DNA of 64,000 nt, from positions 488,003 to 552,002 of the forward strand of contig JAJAGP010000249.1 of assembly GCA_025084515.1 (NCBI GenBank), in the 5' to 3' direction. Under the pieces are notes generated by a model. The model was not told the origin of the DNA. It ran no database searches and saw only the letters and a program-made list of their open reading frames with translations. Origin of the DNA: Ancistrus triradiatus (lineage: Eukaryota > Chordata > Actinopteri > Siluriformes > Loricariidae). The stretch's first letter is position 1. Every line of letters begins with the position of its first letter. Positions 46,481 to 58,674 of this stretch are shown piece after piece. Both the position numbers and the translations under genes were made by a program.

Positions 46481-49400
46481 TCAGCAAATTGTGGGTGTGT
46501 GCTCTCTCGAATAATGTAAGGAAGGTTCAGAGCTATGGGACAGGTTTGATTGGCGTGAGTGGCTGGAGGCAGTAATGGTCTGGGGCATCAGGGTGTCCAG
46601 CTCCTGTCTCTGTCCAGTCTTCAGTAGCCAGTCATGGAACTTCTGTTCTACCAGAGCCTGGAACTGCTGCCGCTGCTCTCTGTTAAGACAAACAAGTGAA
46701 AACTATTAGCACTGTTATTGGTTGTTTGTTTGCTTTTTTAACATTGCATTAGCTTCAATGGCTATTGAGGACAGGAGCAAGGTTACATCGGTTATAGTCA
46801 GGCACATTCACACCGATCCAATTTAGAGCAACCAATAAACCTAATGCAAGTCTTTGGAATGTAGAAACCAGAGACCATGGAGCAAACCCACACAGGTATG
46901 GGGACGTCATCTAAACTCCAGACAGGCAGGATCCGAGATCGGGATCGACTAAGGATGTAAAGATACACTTTGTTCATGATTCAATTTGATTCACGATAGA
47001 GTTCATTTTCTTACAATAAGAGATTCAATAAAAGACCTTGCTTTTTTATTTAGAAGTGTATACAATGCAAAACAATGTAAATTTCTTGTACAAGTTAAAA
47101 AAAAAAAAAAAACTTTAGTCCACTGTAATTAAAATAAATGATTCATAATAAAGGTTTAAAATTGCAAACAAAGTTCTATTGTAGCGTCACCATACCTTAA
47201 ACAATCAAGTGAAATAATTCCTTCTTTCTGAAGAATAACTATTCAAAATAGTGTTATTTTCTAATAAATTTATAAAACTTTAATAACATTTTTATATACT
47301 TTTATTTTTATAAACTTTTACTAAAACAATATTTAGCCCCCAGCAACTGAAATAAATTAGTTTTAAATAATCCTACTGCAGTAAAATGTGCTATTGTAAC
47401 AGTTTCACCTAATGTAAATAACTACCGTATTTTTCGGACCATAAGGCGCACTTAAAATCCTTTAATTTTCTCAAAAATCGACAGTGCGCCTTTAAATGCG
47501 GTGCATCTAATGTATGAATTAATTCTGGTTGTGCTTTCTGACCTAGAACCGATTGTAGATGGTACACGGCGCTCATAAATCTGTCAAAATGTTTTAGCAC
47601 TTCCTTGGTAAGTTACGAAGCTCACGGCCACCGTAGTGCGCAGCATAGCGGAGTAATACGGTATGTGCTTCAGCATTAGGGTACGTGCATTCATTCATTC
47701 ATTTTCGAAGCGGATTTCAAACACAACGCTATCGTCACGCAGTACAACATGGACATAGAGCAGCTGCGAGAGAATTCAACATTAACGAATCAATGGTACG
47801 GAAGTGGAGGAAGCAAGAAGACGCCCTGCACCAGGTAAAGACCAAACTGAGCTTCAGACGGAACTGAAGAGTTTTGTTTCATTTCATGCGCCTTATAACC
47901 CGGTGCGCTTTATGTATGAAAATATACCCGTTAGCAGTCGATCATTGATATTGCACCTTATAACCCGGTGCGCTTTATAGCCCATAAAATACGTTAAGTG
48001 CCATCTTAAACTGAAAATCAAAGCGAACAAACGAGCTCACTGAGCTTAGCTCATCCTTTAAACATCCTCAATCCCAAATTAAATAATCCCATGCTGTAGG
48101 TTAGGCCCCGGCTCCCCCGCAGAACTGACCTTGATGTGTGTATGAAAATGAATGAATGAATATACATCACATTACCGCTGTCACTTAACAGCAGGCTACT
48201 TGTCTGGCACCAACCTCTACTTAGCAACTAGCACACAGAGCAAAAGTACCCACTATAATCAGTGTTGACATTATAAAAACTGAGCTTACTTGTTAAGGTG
48301 AGCGTCTGACACCATTGTCTGCCAGTTGTGCACTACTTGCTGGCGAGCGTCCACTGCTTCCTGATAAGTTGAAGGGAGCCCTCCCGGGACCTCGCAAGTG
48401 TCCCCCTCCATGAGGAATGGTACTACCATAGGCCAGAACTGGGTTGGGGGCATGATGCTGTAGCAGTCTGGATCTGGAGCGGTGCCATCTGGTGCAAACA
48501 TCAGTGGCTGATCCCAGAGGTTGGGCACAACAGCCAGCCCTACACTGGCCATGTGGTCTTCCAGGCTGGGGTAATACATGTGGAAGGGGCCCAGTGTCAG
48601 GCTGGAGTTGCCGGGCAGAAGAAGAGGACGAGTCGGGCTGAGTGCATGAATGGTGCAGTGAATGGAGCCGCCCACAGCCAGACGGCCGGTCACACAGACC
48701 AGACGTACATTCTCACAGCTCTGCATGTGCACACTGGTCTCCACCGGGCCCAGCACCACCGTGCTGTCACGGCATTTATCCAGAGTTGCTGACCTGTCAA
48801 ACGGAAATGCCAGTGGTATATGTGGAACTGATAACAATACATCAGACTGCATACATAACAATACATGCAGACCTACACACAGATCAGCCATATCATTAAA
48901 ACCACTGACAGGTGAATTGAATAACAACAACATTGTGATGCTTTGGGCAATGTTCTGCTGGGAAATCTCACCTAGTTGCATCCATGTGGAGGTCACGTTG
49001 ACATGTAGAACCTACCTAAACATTTTTGCAAGTACACTCCTTAAATGGCAGTGGCCTCTTTTAGCAGGACAATATGCCCGGTTACACAGCAACATTTTGT
49101 GCTGGGATGGTTTGAGGAACTTCACAAAGAGTTCAAGGTGTTGACTTGGCTTCCAATTAGAATTCTCCAGATCCCAGTCTGATCAAGCATCTGTGAAATG
49201 CTCTAGACAAACAACTCCAGAACATGGAGATACCACCTCGCAACTTGCAGTACTTAAAGGATCTGCTGTTAATGTTTTGGTGCCTCAATAAGAAAGGGGG
49301 TTTACAGAATGAGGGGGACCTACACAATATTAAGCAGGTGGTTTTCATGTTATGGCTGATAATCCAAGTAAAAGCCTTATTAATGAAGCTTTGGGAAATC

Positions 49401-52400
49401 ACATGCTGTCCTGATATGCATTTCAACATCCTACAGGCAGTGTTCATTTTTATTTAGTTTTAGTCATAGTCTTTTGACAAATATGTAATTTAGTTTTAGT
49501 CACAATTTAGTCATCTGAATACTTTTTAGTTTTAGTCTAGTTTATAATAAGATTATAGTCGACTAAGGGTGTACTCACACTGAGCATGGTTGCCTTGAAC
49601 CATGCCGGAGCGCGATTGTCCCCCCCCTCCCCATTCGCGCCCTTTCTCCTGCTCACACTAGGTTCGCCGAAACACGCTCCAGCACGCTTCACGATACGTG
49701 CTCACACAGCACAGCACGGTTCATGGTTGTACATGTGATTGGGTAAACACAGACTTTTGTGCTTTTCTTTGGTTTCGTTTCATGCACGCTGACCCACAGT
49801 CCTAATACACATTATAACCTAATATGTGCATTGATTATACAGCGCACTGTGTTTCGGCTTCTCGTACTGCACAGCGGACTTAATGCTTCTACTTGCTATT
49901 AGACTTTTTTGTTTCTCTTTGTTCGCGCTGACACACAGCCTTAATACGCCTTATAATAAATGTACTGATTATGACGCACTGATTTTCAGCTTTTCGTGCT
50001 GCACGTAAGAAGATCTTTCCTGAGTCAGCCGACGCTGTTTTCCGCGCTGGAGCACGAAACACTACCGTATTTTTCGGACCATAAGGCGCACTTAAAATCC
50101 TTTAACTTTCTTAAAAAACAGTGCGCCTTAAAATGCGGTGCGCCTAATGTATGAATTAATTCTGGTAGTGCTTTCTGACCTAGAACCGATTGTAGATGGT
50201 ACACGGCGCTCATAAATCTGTCAAAATGTTTTAGCACGGCCTTGGTAAGTTACGAAGCTTATGGCCACCATAGTGCGCAGCATCGCAGTTAATACAGTAT
50301 GTGCTTCAGCATTAGGGTACGTGCATTCATTCATTCATTTTCAAAGCGGATTTCAAACTCAACGCTATCAGTCACGCAGTACAACACGGACATAGAGCAG
50401 CTGCGAGAGAATTCAACATTAACGAATCAATGGTACGGAAGTGGAGGAAGCAAGAAGACGCCCTGAGCCAGGTAAAGACCAAACTGAGTTTCCGAGGGAA
50501 CTTAAGAGTTTTGTTTCATTTCATGCGTCTTATAACCCGGTGCGCTTTATAGCCAGAAAAATATGGTACTTACTGTTTTGTTTCTTGTCTAGTTGAATCG
50601 TTATGCTTTCATCAGCCCAAATCTCAAGTAAACAACTCACCTCAATCAACAATTCAAGGGTTCACACAGTGAACCCTTCGCTGCTATGTTTGTGTAATCA
50701 AACAGCCGCACAATCGACGTCAACGTCATCGTCAATAGCGCCTGCTCTGGCCCATCTCTTTCAAGCGCGCCCAAGCACGGTTCAGATTGCCTAGTGTCAG
50801 TACACCCTAAATCTACAGTAGATTTAGTCGACTAAAATATGAAATGCAAAGGCTGCAATACGTAAATGCTTTTTTTAACATTTCCATTTTAAAATGAAAC
50901 ATCTACATGCATTGATAATAAAAATAGACATTAAAGTGGTTTACTCAAAAAGTTACTCTAAATTACAACTGTTGATCTGCTTCAAACTTGCTGTGGACAT
51001 TCAGCAGATATTCTAGAATAGAATCAAGTTGGAATGAATGATATACTATAAGATCTAATTAAGATATAAGCTCAGGTCTATATGCATGCATTATAATAAC
51101 CGTATACAGTAAAGTGGTCACCAAAACTCAATTTCCATCAAAGATCTGCTTCAAACTCGGTGTGGACACTTGTGAGATATTGTAGAATAGAATCAAGTTG
51201 GAATAAATTATATATTATGAGCTTCATTAAACATATAACATCAGAGGATTAGATATATACGCATGCTCTATATGCATTTATTCATTACAGTATAAAATGG
51301 AGTTACGTTACCGGAATACTCCTTAAATATAATATGAACACTTTCCAGATAAAGTTAAAATATATCCACGTCACGAACTGAAAACATATTTTAATCCCTA
51401 CTTTATTTGCCATTTAGGTGGGGGTAGCTTGACTGCAGTTTCAGGACGACACGCCTGCAGATGTCGTTTAAACTTTGTTGTATTTTTACCGGAGATGGCG
51501 CCCCACACGGTTTACAAAGAGTCTTGTTTTCCTTGATATCAAATGGGAAATGTGGCCATATATCGACTCTCCACTTTCTCTCAGGTGTTGACAGTAATTG
51601 TCGAGCTACTACGATCTTCCCTGGGTTTAAATCAAATGTGTGCGTCTTACCGCATTACTGATTGGATCGCTACAAATACTCGTCCCGCCTTTCCACATAT
51701 GCTAAAGGTATGATTGGATCTTGTCCTAACTTGGCCCCACCTTCCACAAAACTAAATCAGATCTGATTGGATTTTCATCTTGTCTTTCTTTATTCGTTGA
51801 CAAGTGTCCATTGATTTCGTCTTGGTTATTGTCGTCTTTGATTCGTTTTAGTTTAGTTTCGTTTTCTTAAGAAGAAAAGGGTCGTTGACGAAAACTATGA
51901 CGAAAATCATACGTCAACGAAATGAACACTGCCTAGAGGAAAATATAGTTTGTCTATAAAGTAAGCCTACATTGTGTCAGTGTAATTTGGATAAACCTTG
52001 GGCTCCTTCGCATAAATCTGAAATCAGCCTCTCGTATAAGTTCACTGACGAGTACAAATTTATTAAAGTGGGAATAAATGTAGACACCCTGTATTAAAGC
52101 TAACTTTTCGTTGTTCAAGACTCGAGGTATTCAGTACTCAACCACAGTACACTTCTTGCCCTAGGTAGGAACCCTTACCTTAGAGGGGAAAGCAGGTAGA
52201 TGAAGGCCTCCCTGCAGCGGTGCAGTTTGACATTGGCGCCGGCCAGCTTCTCCGAATCTTTAGCCAGTGTCTGTTTGTATACCTGAGACATCAGCACCAT
52301 CCTGCTGCCTGGAGGAGCCATGTGTGTGTTCCTCGCAATCTTTGCTCTCTTCAGGGCACCTTCCACTAAGGCAAAGACAACTCTTTAAGCACCTTATATC

Positions 52401-55400
52401 CATACACACACAGACACACACTGTCTGTTAAGTTGATCTGCTAAGCTTCATATGTATATCTTCTCCTGACTACACAGAGATAGCATGCATTCCAACCACA
52501 ACTCCATATAAGGGCATAAAAAGAGTCAAAACATCAAAAGAAATTCAGTTTTTAGATTCACCTTGCAGGGCCCAGCCCAGCTTCTTTCCCGAGCGCAGAC
52601 AGGTTGACATTCCGAACGGGCTGAGCGTGAGTGCCTGGCGCAGCCAGCTCTGCAGCCTCTGCAGCGAGTAGGACCGGCTAGCCTTGGAGTATCCAGTCTG
52701 AGCCTGGAGAGATGAGCGACTCAGCAGCCGATGGAGAGGGTGAACTGAATGGCTGTGGATCATGGAGCCCTCTAGCAGAAAACTCAGAGCTCGTACAGCC
52801 TCGGCTGAGATCTGTGCATCCCTTCCAGCCTGACTTATCCCGCTCAGCTCGGCTGGCTCTGCCAACAGTTCAAGAAGCTCAGCCAGGTGAGTCATCATGA
52901 AGGTGAGGTGTGCCTGGTCATCCCAATTCTGAAAGAACAGGAAATCGGATTCTTCAACAGTACTGTGTGCTTTATCCTAAGAAAAACTGTAGATGGAGGG
53001 TGTGTGATATTGGCAAAAAAAGGACATCATTTTCTGGGATTTTGTGTATATCTCTAAAGTATTCAAAAGTTGTTTCAACTATAGACGCACCGATCGCAAT
53101 TTTCAGTCTCATGTAACACGGCTCAACCACTCACATGTGTTTTGTGAGGCATGTTGATAATGAGGAAAGGTAGCTTTCGTTTGTGTTTTGAGTGCTACTT
53201 GGTAAACTAGATAGTCTCTCTCAGTATAGCACAATGAAGGAGTAGGAATACTAACGAGGGAGTAGAGATCTATTCGGACACAACCATGTCTTTGGCGTGG
53301 AAGCTCTTCCCAGCATTCCGTGCATTACATACATGTCAAAATAAGCACTGGAAAAACAACTCCAAAACCCTTCCGAACAAAAAATGTAATAAAAGACCTT
53401 TAAAACAGCATCACCCTGCTGAATATGCGGAATTTGACAAAACTAACAAAGAGGTTAAAGCTAAAGCTAGAAAGAGCACAGAGCCAGGTACAAGCCAGCA
53501 GCCCCTGCTATCTTTCTATAGCAATGAAGAAGTTTCCATTAAAAGAAAAGAACAAGAACAAAAGTGTTTATGTATGCTGTCTTGTAGAATTTCTACACAG
53601 ACAGAGAAATGGAATCAGATATAGTTGACTGATTGCTGTCTGTTGAGCAACAGCTGTCTTTTCAAAGCCAAACCACTTCCGTGTGATTGAAAATGAGCCA
53701 CGTCTAGCAATTAAATCCAACAATGTAGACTGTGCGGCTGGTGGTGTCTGTATTTTGTCTCCTGACGCAGGTTGTGCACTCATTTTTAACTTCAGTCACA
53801 CTTTAAGTAGAAGCCTAGATTGATTTATTTGATTTATTATATTGATTATTACCCTCTCATGCCTTATTGCTTTAATATCATAAACTGTATATCGAGATGT
53901 GTATTGTAATACCTAAAAGGAAGAGAGTCACATTCCTAGATGTACAGTGGTGCTTGAAAGTTTGTGAACCCTTAAGAATTTTCTATATTTCTGCATAAAT
54001 ATGACCTCAAACATCATCAGATTATCACACAAGTCCTAAAAGTAGATAAAGAGAGCCCAGTTAAACAAATGATACAAATATTATACTTAGTCATTTGTTT
54101 ATTGAGGAAATGATCCAATATTACATATTAGTGAGTGGCAAAAGTATGTGAGCCTTTGCTTTCAGTATCTGGTGTGACCCCCCTGTGCAGCAATAACTGC
54201 ATATAAACATTTCCTGTAACTGATGATCAGTCCTGCACACCGGCTTGGAGGAATTTTAGCCGATTCCTCCATACAGAACAGCTTCAACTCTGGGATGTTG
54301 GTGGGTTTCCTCACATTAACTGTTCACTTCAGGTCCTTCCACAACATTTCGATTGGATTAAGGTCAGGACTCTGACTTGGCCATTCCAAAACATTAACTT
54401 TATTCTTCTTTAACCATTCTTCGGTAGAACGACTTGTGTGCTTAGGGTCGTTGTCTTGCTGCATGACCCACCTTCTCTTGAGATTCAGTTCATGGACAGA
54501 TGTCCTGACATTTTCTTTTAGAATTCTCTGATATAATTCAGAATTCATTGTTCCAGCAATGATGGCAAGCCGTCCTGGCCCAGATGCAGCAAAACAGGCC
54601 CAAACCATGATACTACCACCACCATCTTTCACAGATGGGATAAGGTTCTTATGCTGGAATGCAGTGTTTTCCTTTCTCCAAACATAACACTTCTTTGAAA
54701 CCAAAAAGTTCTATTTTGGTCTCATCCGTCCACAAAACTTTCTCTCAATATCCTTCTGGCTCGTCCACGTGATCTTGTTTTTGAAGAGCAGTGGCTTTCT
54801 CCTTGCAACCCTGCCATGCACACCATTGTTGTTCAGTGTTCTTCTGATGGTGGACTCATGAACATTAATATTAGCCAATGTTAGAGAGGCCTTCAGTTGC
54901 TTAGAAGTTACCCTGGGGTGCTTTGTAATCTCGCCAACTATTACGTGCCTTGCTCTTGGAGTGATCTTTGTTGGTCGACCACTCCTGGGGAGGGTAACAA
55001 TGGTCTTGAATTTCCTCCATTTGTACACAATCTGTCTGACTGTGGATTGGCAGAGTCCAAACTCTTTAGAGATGGTTTTGTAACCTTTTCCAGTCTGATC
55101 TAGCCTGAGCATCAACAACTCTTTTTCTGAGGTCGTCAGAAATCTCCTTTGTTTGTGCCATGATACACTTCCACAAACGTGTGGTGTGAAGAGCAGATCC
55201 CTGTTCTTTAAATAAAACAGGGTGCACACTCAGACCTGATTGTCATCCCATTGATTGAAACACCTGATTCAAATTTCACCTTCAAATTAACTGCTAATCC
55301 TAGAGCTTCACATACTTTTGCCACTCACTAATATGTAATATTGGATCATTTTCCTCAATAAATAAATGACCAAGTATAATATTTTGTCTCATTTGTTTAA

Positions 55401-57091
55401 CGGGGTTCTCTTTATCTACTTTTAGGACTTGTGTGAAAATCTGATGATGTTTTAGGTCATATTTATGCAGTAATATAGAAAATTCTCAAGGGTTCACAAA
55501 CTTAAGCACCACTGTATATGTGAAATAGACATTTTAGTTTTCATGAATGCCATTCCATTCTTCCTGCTCTATTGATTACGATTCTGAATTGAATATGCAA
55601 TTATTATGCAGAAAAAAAGATTCGCAAACTTTCAAGCACCACCGTATCTGCTAATACTTGAAAATGTCAAACAGCATGACCGTATGGCAGGACTGGCATT
55701 GAGTTTGGCATTGACTACATAAAGCTGCAGTTGTAGGGGTAGTGGGGTTCAACCTTATTTTGGGAACTGATCTTGGCCTCTCTCTCTGAAGAGGAAGATG
55801 GGGAGTGAGTGCGAGGGCTCGGCCATTCTTCACCGATCAGAGAGTTACGCAGAGAGACACGGTTCAGCTGCTGCAGGTACAGAAAGAGCAGGAACTGCAG
55901 TGTGTCCACAGACAGCTGCACACATACAAAACCCAGAGTTACACAAATTACTTATTTGTACACTGACCAGTCATAACATTAAAACCACCTGCCTAATATT
56001 GTGCATGTCCCCCTCGTGCTTCAAAATGTCTGACCCATCAGGGCATGGACTCCACAAGACCTCTGAAGGTGTCCAGCAGCATCTGACACCAAGACGTAAG
56101 CAGCAGATTTAAGTCCTGCGAGGTGGGGCTTCCATTTTCGGGACTTGTTTGTCCAGCACATCCCACAGATGCTAAGTAGGACTGAGATCTGGGGAATTTG
56201 GAAGCCATGTCCACACCCTGACATCTTTGTCATGTTCTTCAAACCCTTCCTGAACAACCGTTGCAGTGTGGCAGGGCCTGTTAGCCTGCTGAAAGAGGCT
56301 ACTGCCATTAGGGAATACTGCTGTCATGAATGGGGGTACGTGGTCAGCAACAACATTTAGGTAGGTGGTATCAAAGTAACCTCCCCATGAATGCCAGCAC
56401 CAAAGGCTTCCTGCAGAACATTGCCTAAGGCATCAATCACAAGAGTGAAATGGATCATCCTGTTTTATTTAAACGCGAGATCCTCTAGTTAGAGCATCTC
56501 GCATTCAAATCAGACAGCGTGATCCATTTCACTCCTATGAACTATCAAAAGCCTTTATTAAACCAAGAAAATAAGTTATACAGTAAAAGCAGCACACTAA
56601 TAAAGGCTATAGATCTGTTTTAATAAATTTATTTATACAGTGGATCCATTTCTATCTTAGTCCTCAATAGTGTCATCGATCATGTTAACTGATTGAATCT
56701 AAAATTCTACGTTTCTAAACAAATCACCTGCAACCAGGAAACACTCTTCTTTATTCCTTACCTTGCTGCGCTGGCGGTCGAGGTCCTGTGGGGTCTGGCT
56801 TTGAGACAAAGCTTCAGCCCACTCAAGCTTCTCCTCGGCAGTGCGTGGCACCAGCAGGTTGAAGGTCTCAAAGTAGAGCCATGCCAGTTCCTCAGCCAGC
56901 TGCAGCTTACCACAGGCAATGTGCCGCCACATGTGCCAGCCCAGGCGGGGGAAACAACCATTGCGAGCGCGCACGTACGAGGCCATCCTGCGCAAGTAGT
57001 GCATGCTGAGCTTGCCTGGAGGAGTGGCTTGCAACACACCAAGCAGGAATGGCTCCAGACGGGGCCACACACTCACCACGCAAGCCTCCAT
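46481..57091 (-). CDS. tbccd1: TBCC domain-containing protein 1
   Basis: Six coding exons on the minus strand join in frame to 582 codons plus stop: 57091-56762, 55915-55754, 52928-52562, 52365-52179, 48793-48290, 46679-46481. The ATG at 57091 starts MEACVVSVWPRLEPFLLG and lies 2 bases past an acceptor (TTTTTCGCAG), so the 5' UTR is spliced. Conserved blocks follow the vertebrate protein (557 residues in human): HIACGKLQLAEELAWLYFE (exon 1), LSVDTLQFLLFLYLQQLN and SLIGEEWPSPR (exon 2), FGMSTCLRSGKKLGWALQ (exon 3), QVYKQTLAK and HRCREAFIYLLSPLR (exon 4), and the TBCC/C-CAP beta-helix region through exons 4-5. The weakest junction is the exon 2 donor GTTGAA, supported by conserved NK|NW. In other vertebrates the protein acts at the centrosome and Golgi, keeping the centrosome by the nucleus. 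The C-terminal tail after residue 540 is not conserved with what I know of the family. Confidence 0.96.
46765..46965 (-). repeat. CGGCACGG-family repeat fragment (tbccd1 intron)
   Basis: Contains CAATTTAGAGCAACCAATAA and AAGTCTTTGGAATGTAGAAA, matching the complement of the family body; the ends are lost. Confidence 0.6.
47425..47993 (+). mobile_element. Pogo-like MITE, copy 2 (tbccd1 intron 5)
   Basis: Begins CCGTATTTTTCGGACCATAA after TA. The right end is slightly decayed (CCCATAAAATACG). It holds the best-kept coding relic: frame 47685-47867 with HGHRAAAREFNINESMVRKW, a CENP-B/psq-like DNA-binding helix-turn-helix. No catalytic domain. Confidence 0.88.
48876..49365 (+). mobile_element. Tc1-like element, family F, internally deleted (tbccd1 intron 4)
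   Basis: Ends GATCAGCCATATCATTAAAA and GTTTTCATGTTATGGCTGAT are inverted. Between them are transposase-derived blocks (TGATGCTTTGGGCAATGTTC, CAGTGGCCTCTTTTAGCAGG, AAGAGTTCAAGGTGTTGACT). The N-terminal two thirds are missing. A second, minus copy is at 55960-56345. Confidence 0.85.
49567..50807. mobile_element. PIF/Harbinger-type non-autonomous element, nested
   Basis: Terminal repeats GGGTGTACTCACACT and AGTGTCAGTACACCC match at 14 of 15 positions and are flanked by TAA (49564-49566 and 50808-50810), the PIF/Harbinger target duplication. CpG-containing subterminal sequence (CACTAGGTTCGCCGAAACAC) is present. A pogo-like MITE is inserted at 50065-50566. No transposase. Confidence 0.8.
50065..50566 (+). 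mobile_element. Pogo-like MITE, copy 3, innermost of the nest
   Basis: CCGTATTTTTCGGACCATAA start and CCAGAAAAATATGG end with TA on both sides. About 66 bp shorter than copy 1, through loss of one of the right subterminal repeats. The helix-turn-helix relic is at about 50390-50460. Confidence 0.88.
52980..53900 (+). pseudogene. hAT / ZBED-like transposase fragment (tbccd1 intron 2)
   Basis: The frame 53286-53624 reads LKQHHPAEYAEF, then KEVKAKARKSTEPGTSQQPL. This resembles the end of a BED zinc finger (H..H spacing) and the linker of ZBED/hAT transposases. The finger's cysteines are not in good order and the frame ends soon after, so it is a fossil. A partner copy with shared flanking sequence is at 19615-20430. 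Confidence 0.6.
53945..55514 (-). mobile_element. Tc1-like element, family C, full length (tbccd1 intron 2)
   Basis: 1570 bp between TA dinucleotides (53943-53944, 55515-55516), with ends CAGTGGTGCTTGAAAGTTTG and AAGCACCACTG and long inverted terminal regions. The best-preserved transposon in the window. It co-orients with tbccd1. Confidence 0.95.
54324..55161 (-). pseudogene. Tc1-like transposase, nearly complete but frameshifted
   Basis: The expected start codon is at 55161. A frameshift follows within about 25 codons. The long frame 55229-54711 then carries GYKTISKEFGLCQSTVRQIV (paired-like HTH) and GRPTKITPRA (GRPR-like motif). After another shift, 54704-54324 carries GGGSIMVWACFAASG, QQDNDPKHTSRS and WPSQSPDLNPIEMLWKDLK, containing the second Asp and the DDE-motif acid. 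A stop truncates the last 40 or so residues. Inactive as it stands. Confidence 0.92.
55960..56345 (-). mobile_element. Tc1-like element, family F, fragment (tbccd1 intron 1 of the coding region)
   Basis: TGACCAGTCATAACATTAAA start, then GACTCCACAAGACCTCTGAA and TCCCACAGATGCTAAGTAGG, the complement of the 3' half of the family at 48876-49365. The other end is lost. Confidence 0.85.
56444..56533. repeat. Nested palindrome (tbccd1 intron)
   Basis: Outer perfect 14-bp arms AGTGAAATGGATCA (56444-56457) and TGATCCATTTCACT (56520-56533) enclose an inner 28-bp near-palindrome at 56475-56502, GCGAGAT.CTCTA..TAGAG.ATCTCGC. It may be a tiny foldback element or the trace of one. Confidence 0.85.
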
Positions 57092-57310
57092 TTCTGCGAA
57101 AAAGTTATAGGAATGGAGGGAAAATTGTCCGGTTAAGCTATTTGCAAAGCTCCAGCCATCTTCAACGATGTTAGTGTAATATTGCGTGTGGTAATTAGTG
57201 TAGTATTCTGATTGGCTCTCCTGCCTGGCTGTTTTCTGAGGACTGGGCAAGGCCTCGCATCTCTCACTGTCCATTTTATCAGTATCACTTACTATATAGA
57301 ATCACTTTGC

Positions 57311-57775
57311 ATTTGTAGTTCTACGATTACATACTGTAGTCCATCTGTTTCTCGACATACTTTGTTAGTCCCCTTTACAGAACAGGTACTATTTGGGTGG
57401 TGGATCATTCTCAGCACTGCAGTGACACTGATGTGGTGGTGGTGAGTTAGCGTGTGTTGTGCTGGTATGAGTGGATCAGACACAGCAGTGCTGTTGGAGT
57501 TTTTAAACACCATGTTCACCCACTGTGCACTCTATGAGACACATCCATCTTTTTTCTCCAGCTTGTAGATGTAAAGTCAGAGGTAGTAACTCAGTTAGTC
57601 AACCTCTAATCTTTCATCAGTGTTCACAGGACACTGCCTACAGGATGCTGGTGGCTGGACATTTTTGGTTGGTGGATTATTTCCAGGACAGCAGTGACAA
57701 TGAGGTGTTTAAAAACTCCAGCGGCACTGTGTGTCTTATCCACTCATACTAGCACAACACACACTAACACACCAG
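57311..57775. mobile_element. Foldback-type element, copy 1, partial
   Basis: An inner arm at about 57446-57511 (GCGTGTGTTGTGCTGGTATG, AGTGGATCAGACACAGCAGT) is inverted at 57701-57772 (CACTCATACTAGCACAACAC). The left outer arm GTAGTTCTACGATTACATAC is present and the right one lost. Same family as 61634-62187. It lies in the 5' UTR intron of tbccd1. Confidence 0.8.
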
Positions 57776-58674
57776 CACCACGTTGGTGTCAATACAACAC
57801 GAACACTGCAAGACGAACGCTAATCATACATGATCTTATGTATTAGGCCACTTGTTCGCTTATACATCAGCACAGATTGCTGAGATAGCTTTAGTAGAGA
57901 TGGGCCCGATCTGATCCTATATATCGGTATCGGGTCCGATATTGACGTCAATCACTCATCGGATATCGGACAGACAGGGCTGATCCACTTAGCGCTCCAT
58001 TTTCCATTCCACATCTCTTACCATGAGCATACAATAACTTCAGTGTGCAACTGAGTGAGCAAATAATATTAGCTGTTAAAAGTAAAATGTAATTTCTTAA
58101 TGGGTACCCGGTTCTTGTTAAGAATATAGAATTTCAATTCAATGTATCAGTTCCCACTAACGCATTTTATGCCTTAAAAACACGGCCATGATTAGTGCAA
58201 AAATACGTCCTTACTAAGGAAGCGTCTCTTTGCCAGGACGTTGTGTCAGGTGATCACATACCCCATCACATGGTTTTGTTTCTGTACGCTCTGCAAGAGC
58301 AATAGAGAAAATCTAGAGCCCAAAATGCTAAATGCCGTTGTGTGGAAAGCTGATCTGTTGTAACGGACGTTTCTCCTGTGAAATGGCAAAGCATCTGAAG
58401 CACCAGCATGAAATGCTTCAGCATTGTAGTATTGAACAATGTTTGACAAACTGCAGTCTCCTAGGGCACGTGCTGCTTTATTCGGGAGAGTCTAATACGC
58501 TTAACGTGGCTTAATGTATTCAAACAATGACCTAGGAAAACGAAACTTCTCTCAGTTACTATTATCGATAAGTAATCTCTACTGCTGAAACGATGAACCC
58601 GTCACCCAGAAGGAAAGTATTCATTTTTACATTAAGCTTTTTTCTTCCCATTTAACTCAAGTGAGGTTTATTTA

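Larger units (their letters stand above)
49435..51934. mobile_element. Large DNA transposon with 14-bp inverted ends, host of nested insertions (tbccd1 intron 4)
   Basis: AGGCAGTGTTCATT at 49435 is matched by its exact inverse AATGAACACTGCCT ending at 51934, with subterminal sequences rich in GTTTTAGTC / GACGAAAAC motifs, the style of fish hAT non-autonomous elements. An 8-bp target duplication is not evident (flanks CATCCTAC and AGAGGAAA), so the superfamily is tentative. A Harbinger-type element sits inside at 49567-50807. The rest of the interior (50808-51900) has no transposase. Confidence 0.7.

Noticed and set aside
48642..49144. Overlapping plus frames opposite tbccd1 exon 5
   Set aside because: Antisense shadows of the exon, running into a Tc1-like fragment.
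57092..57274. In-frame extension of the tbccd1 first exon to 57274
   Set aside because: The added 61 residues are unlike any TBCCD1, and a good acceptor lies 2 bases upstream of the conserved start.
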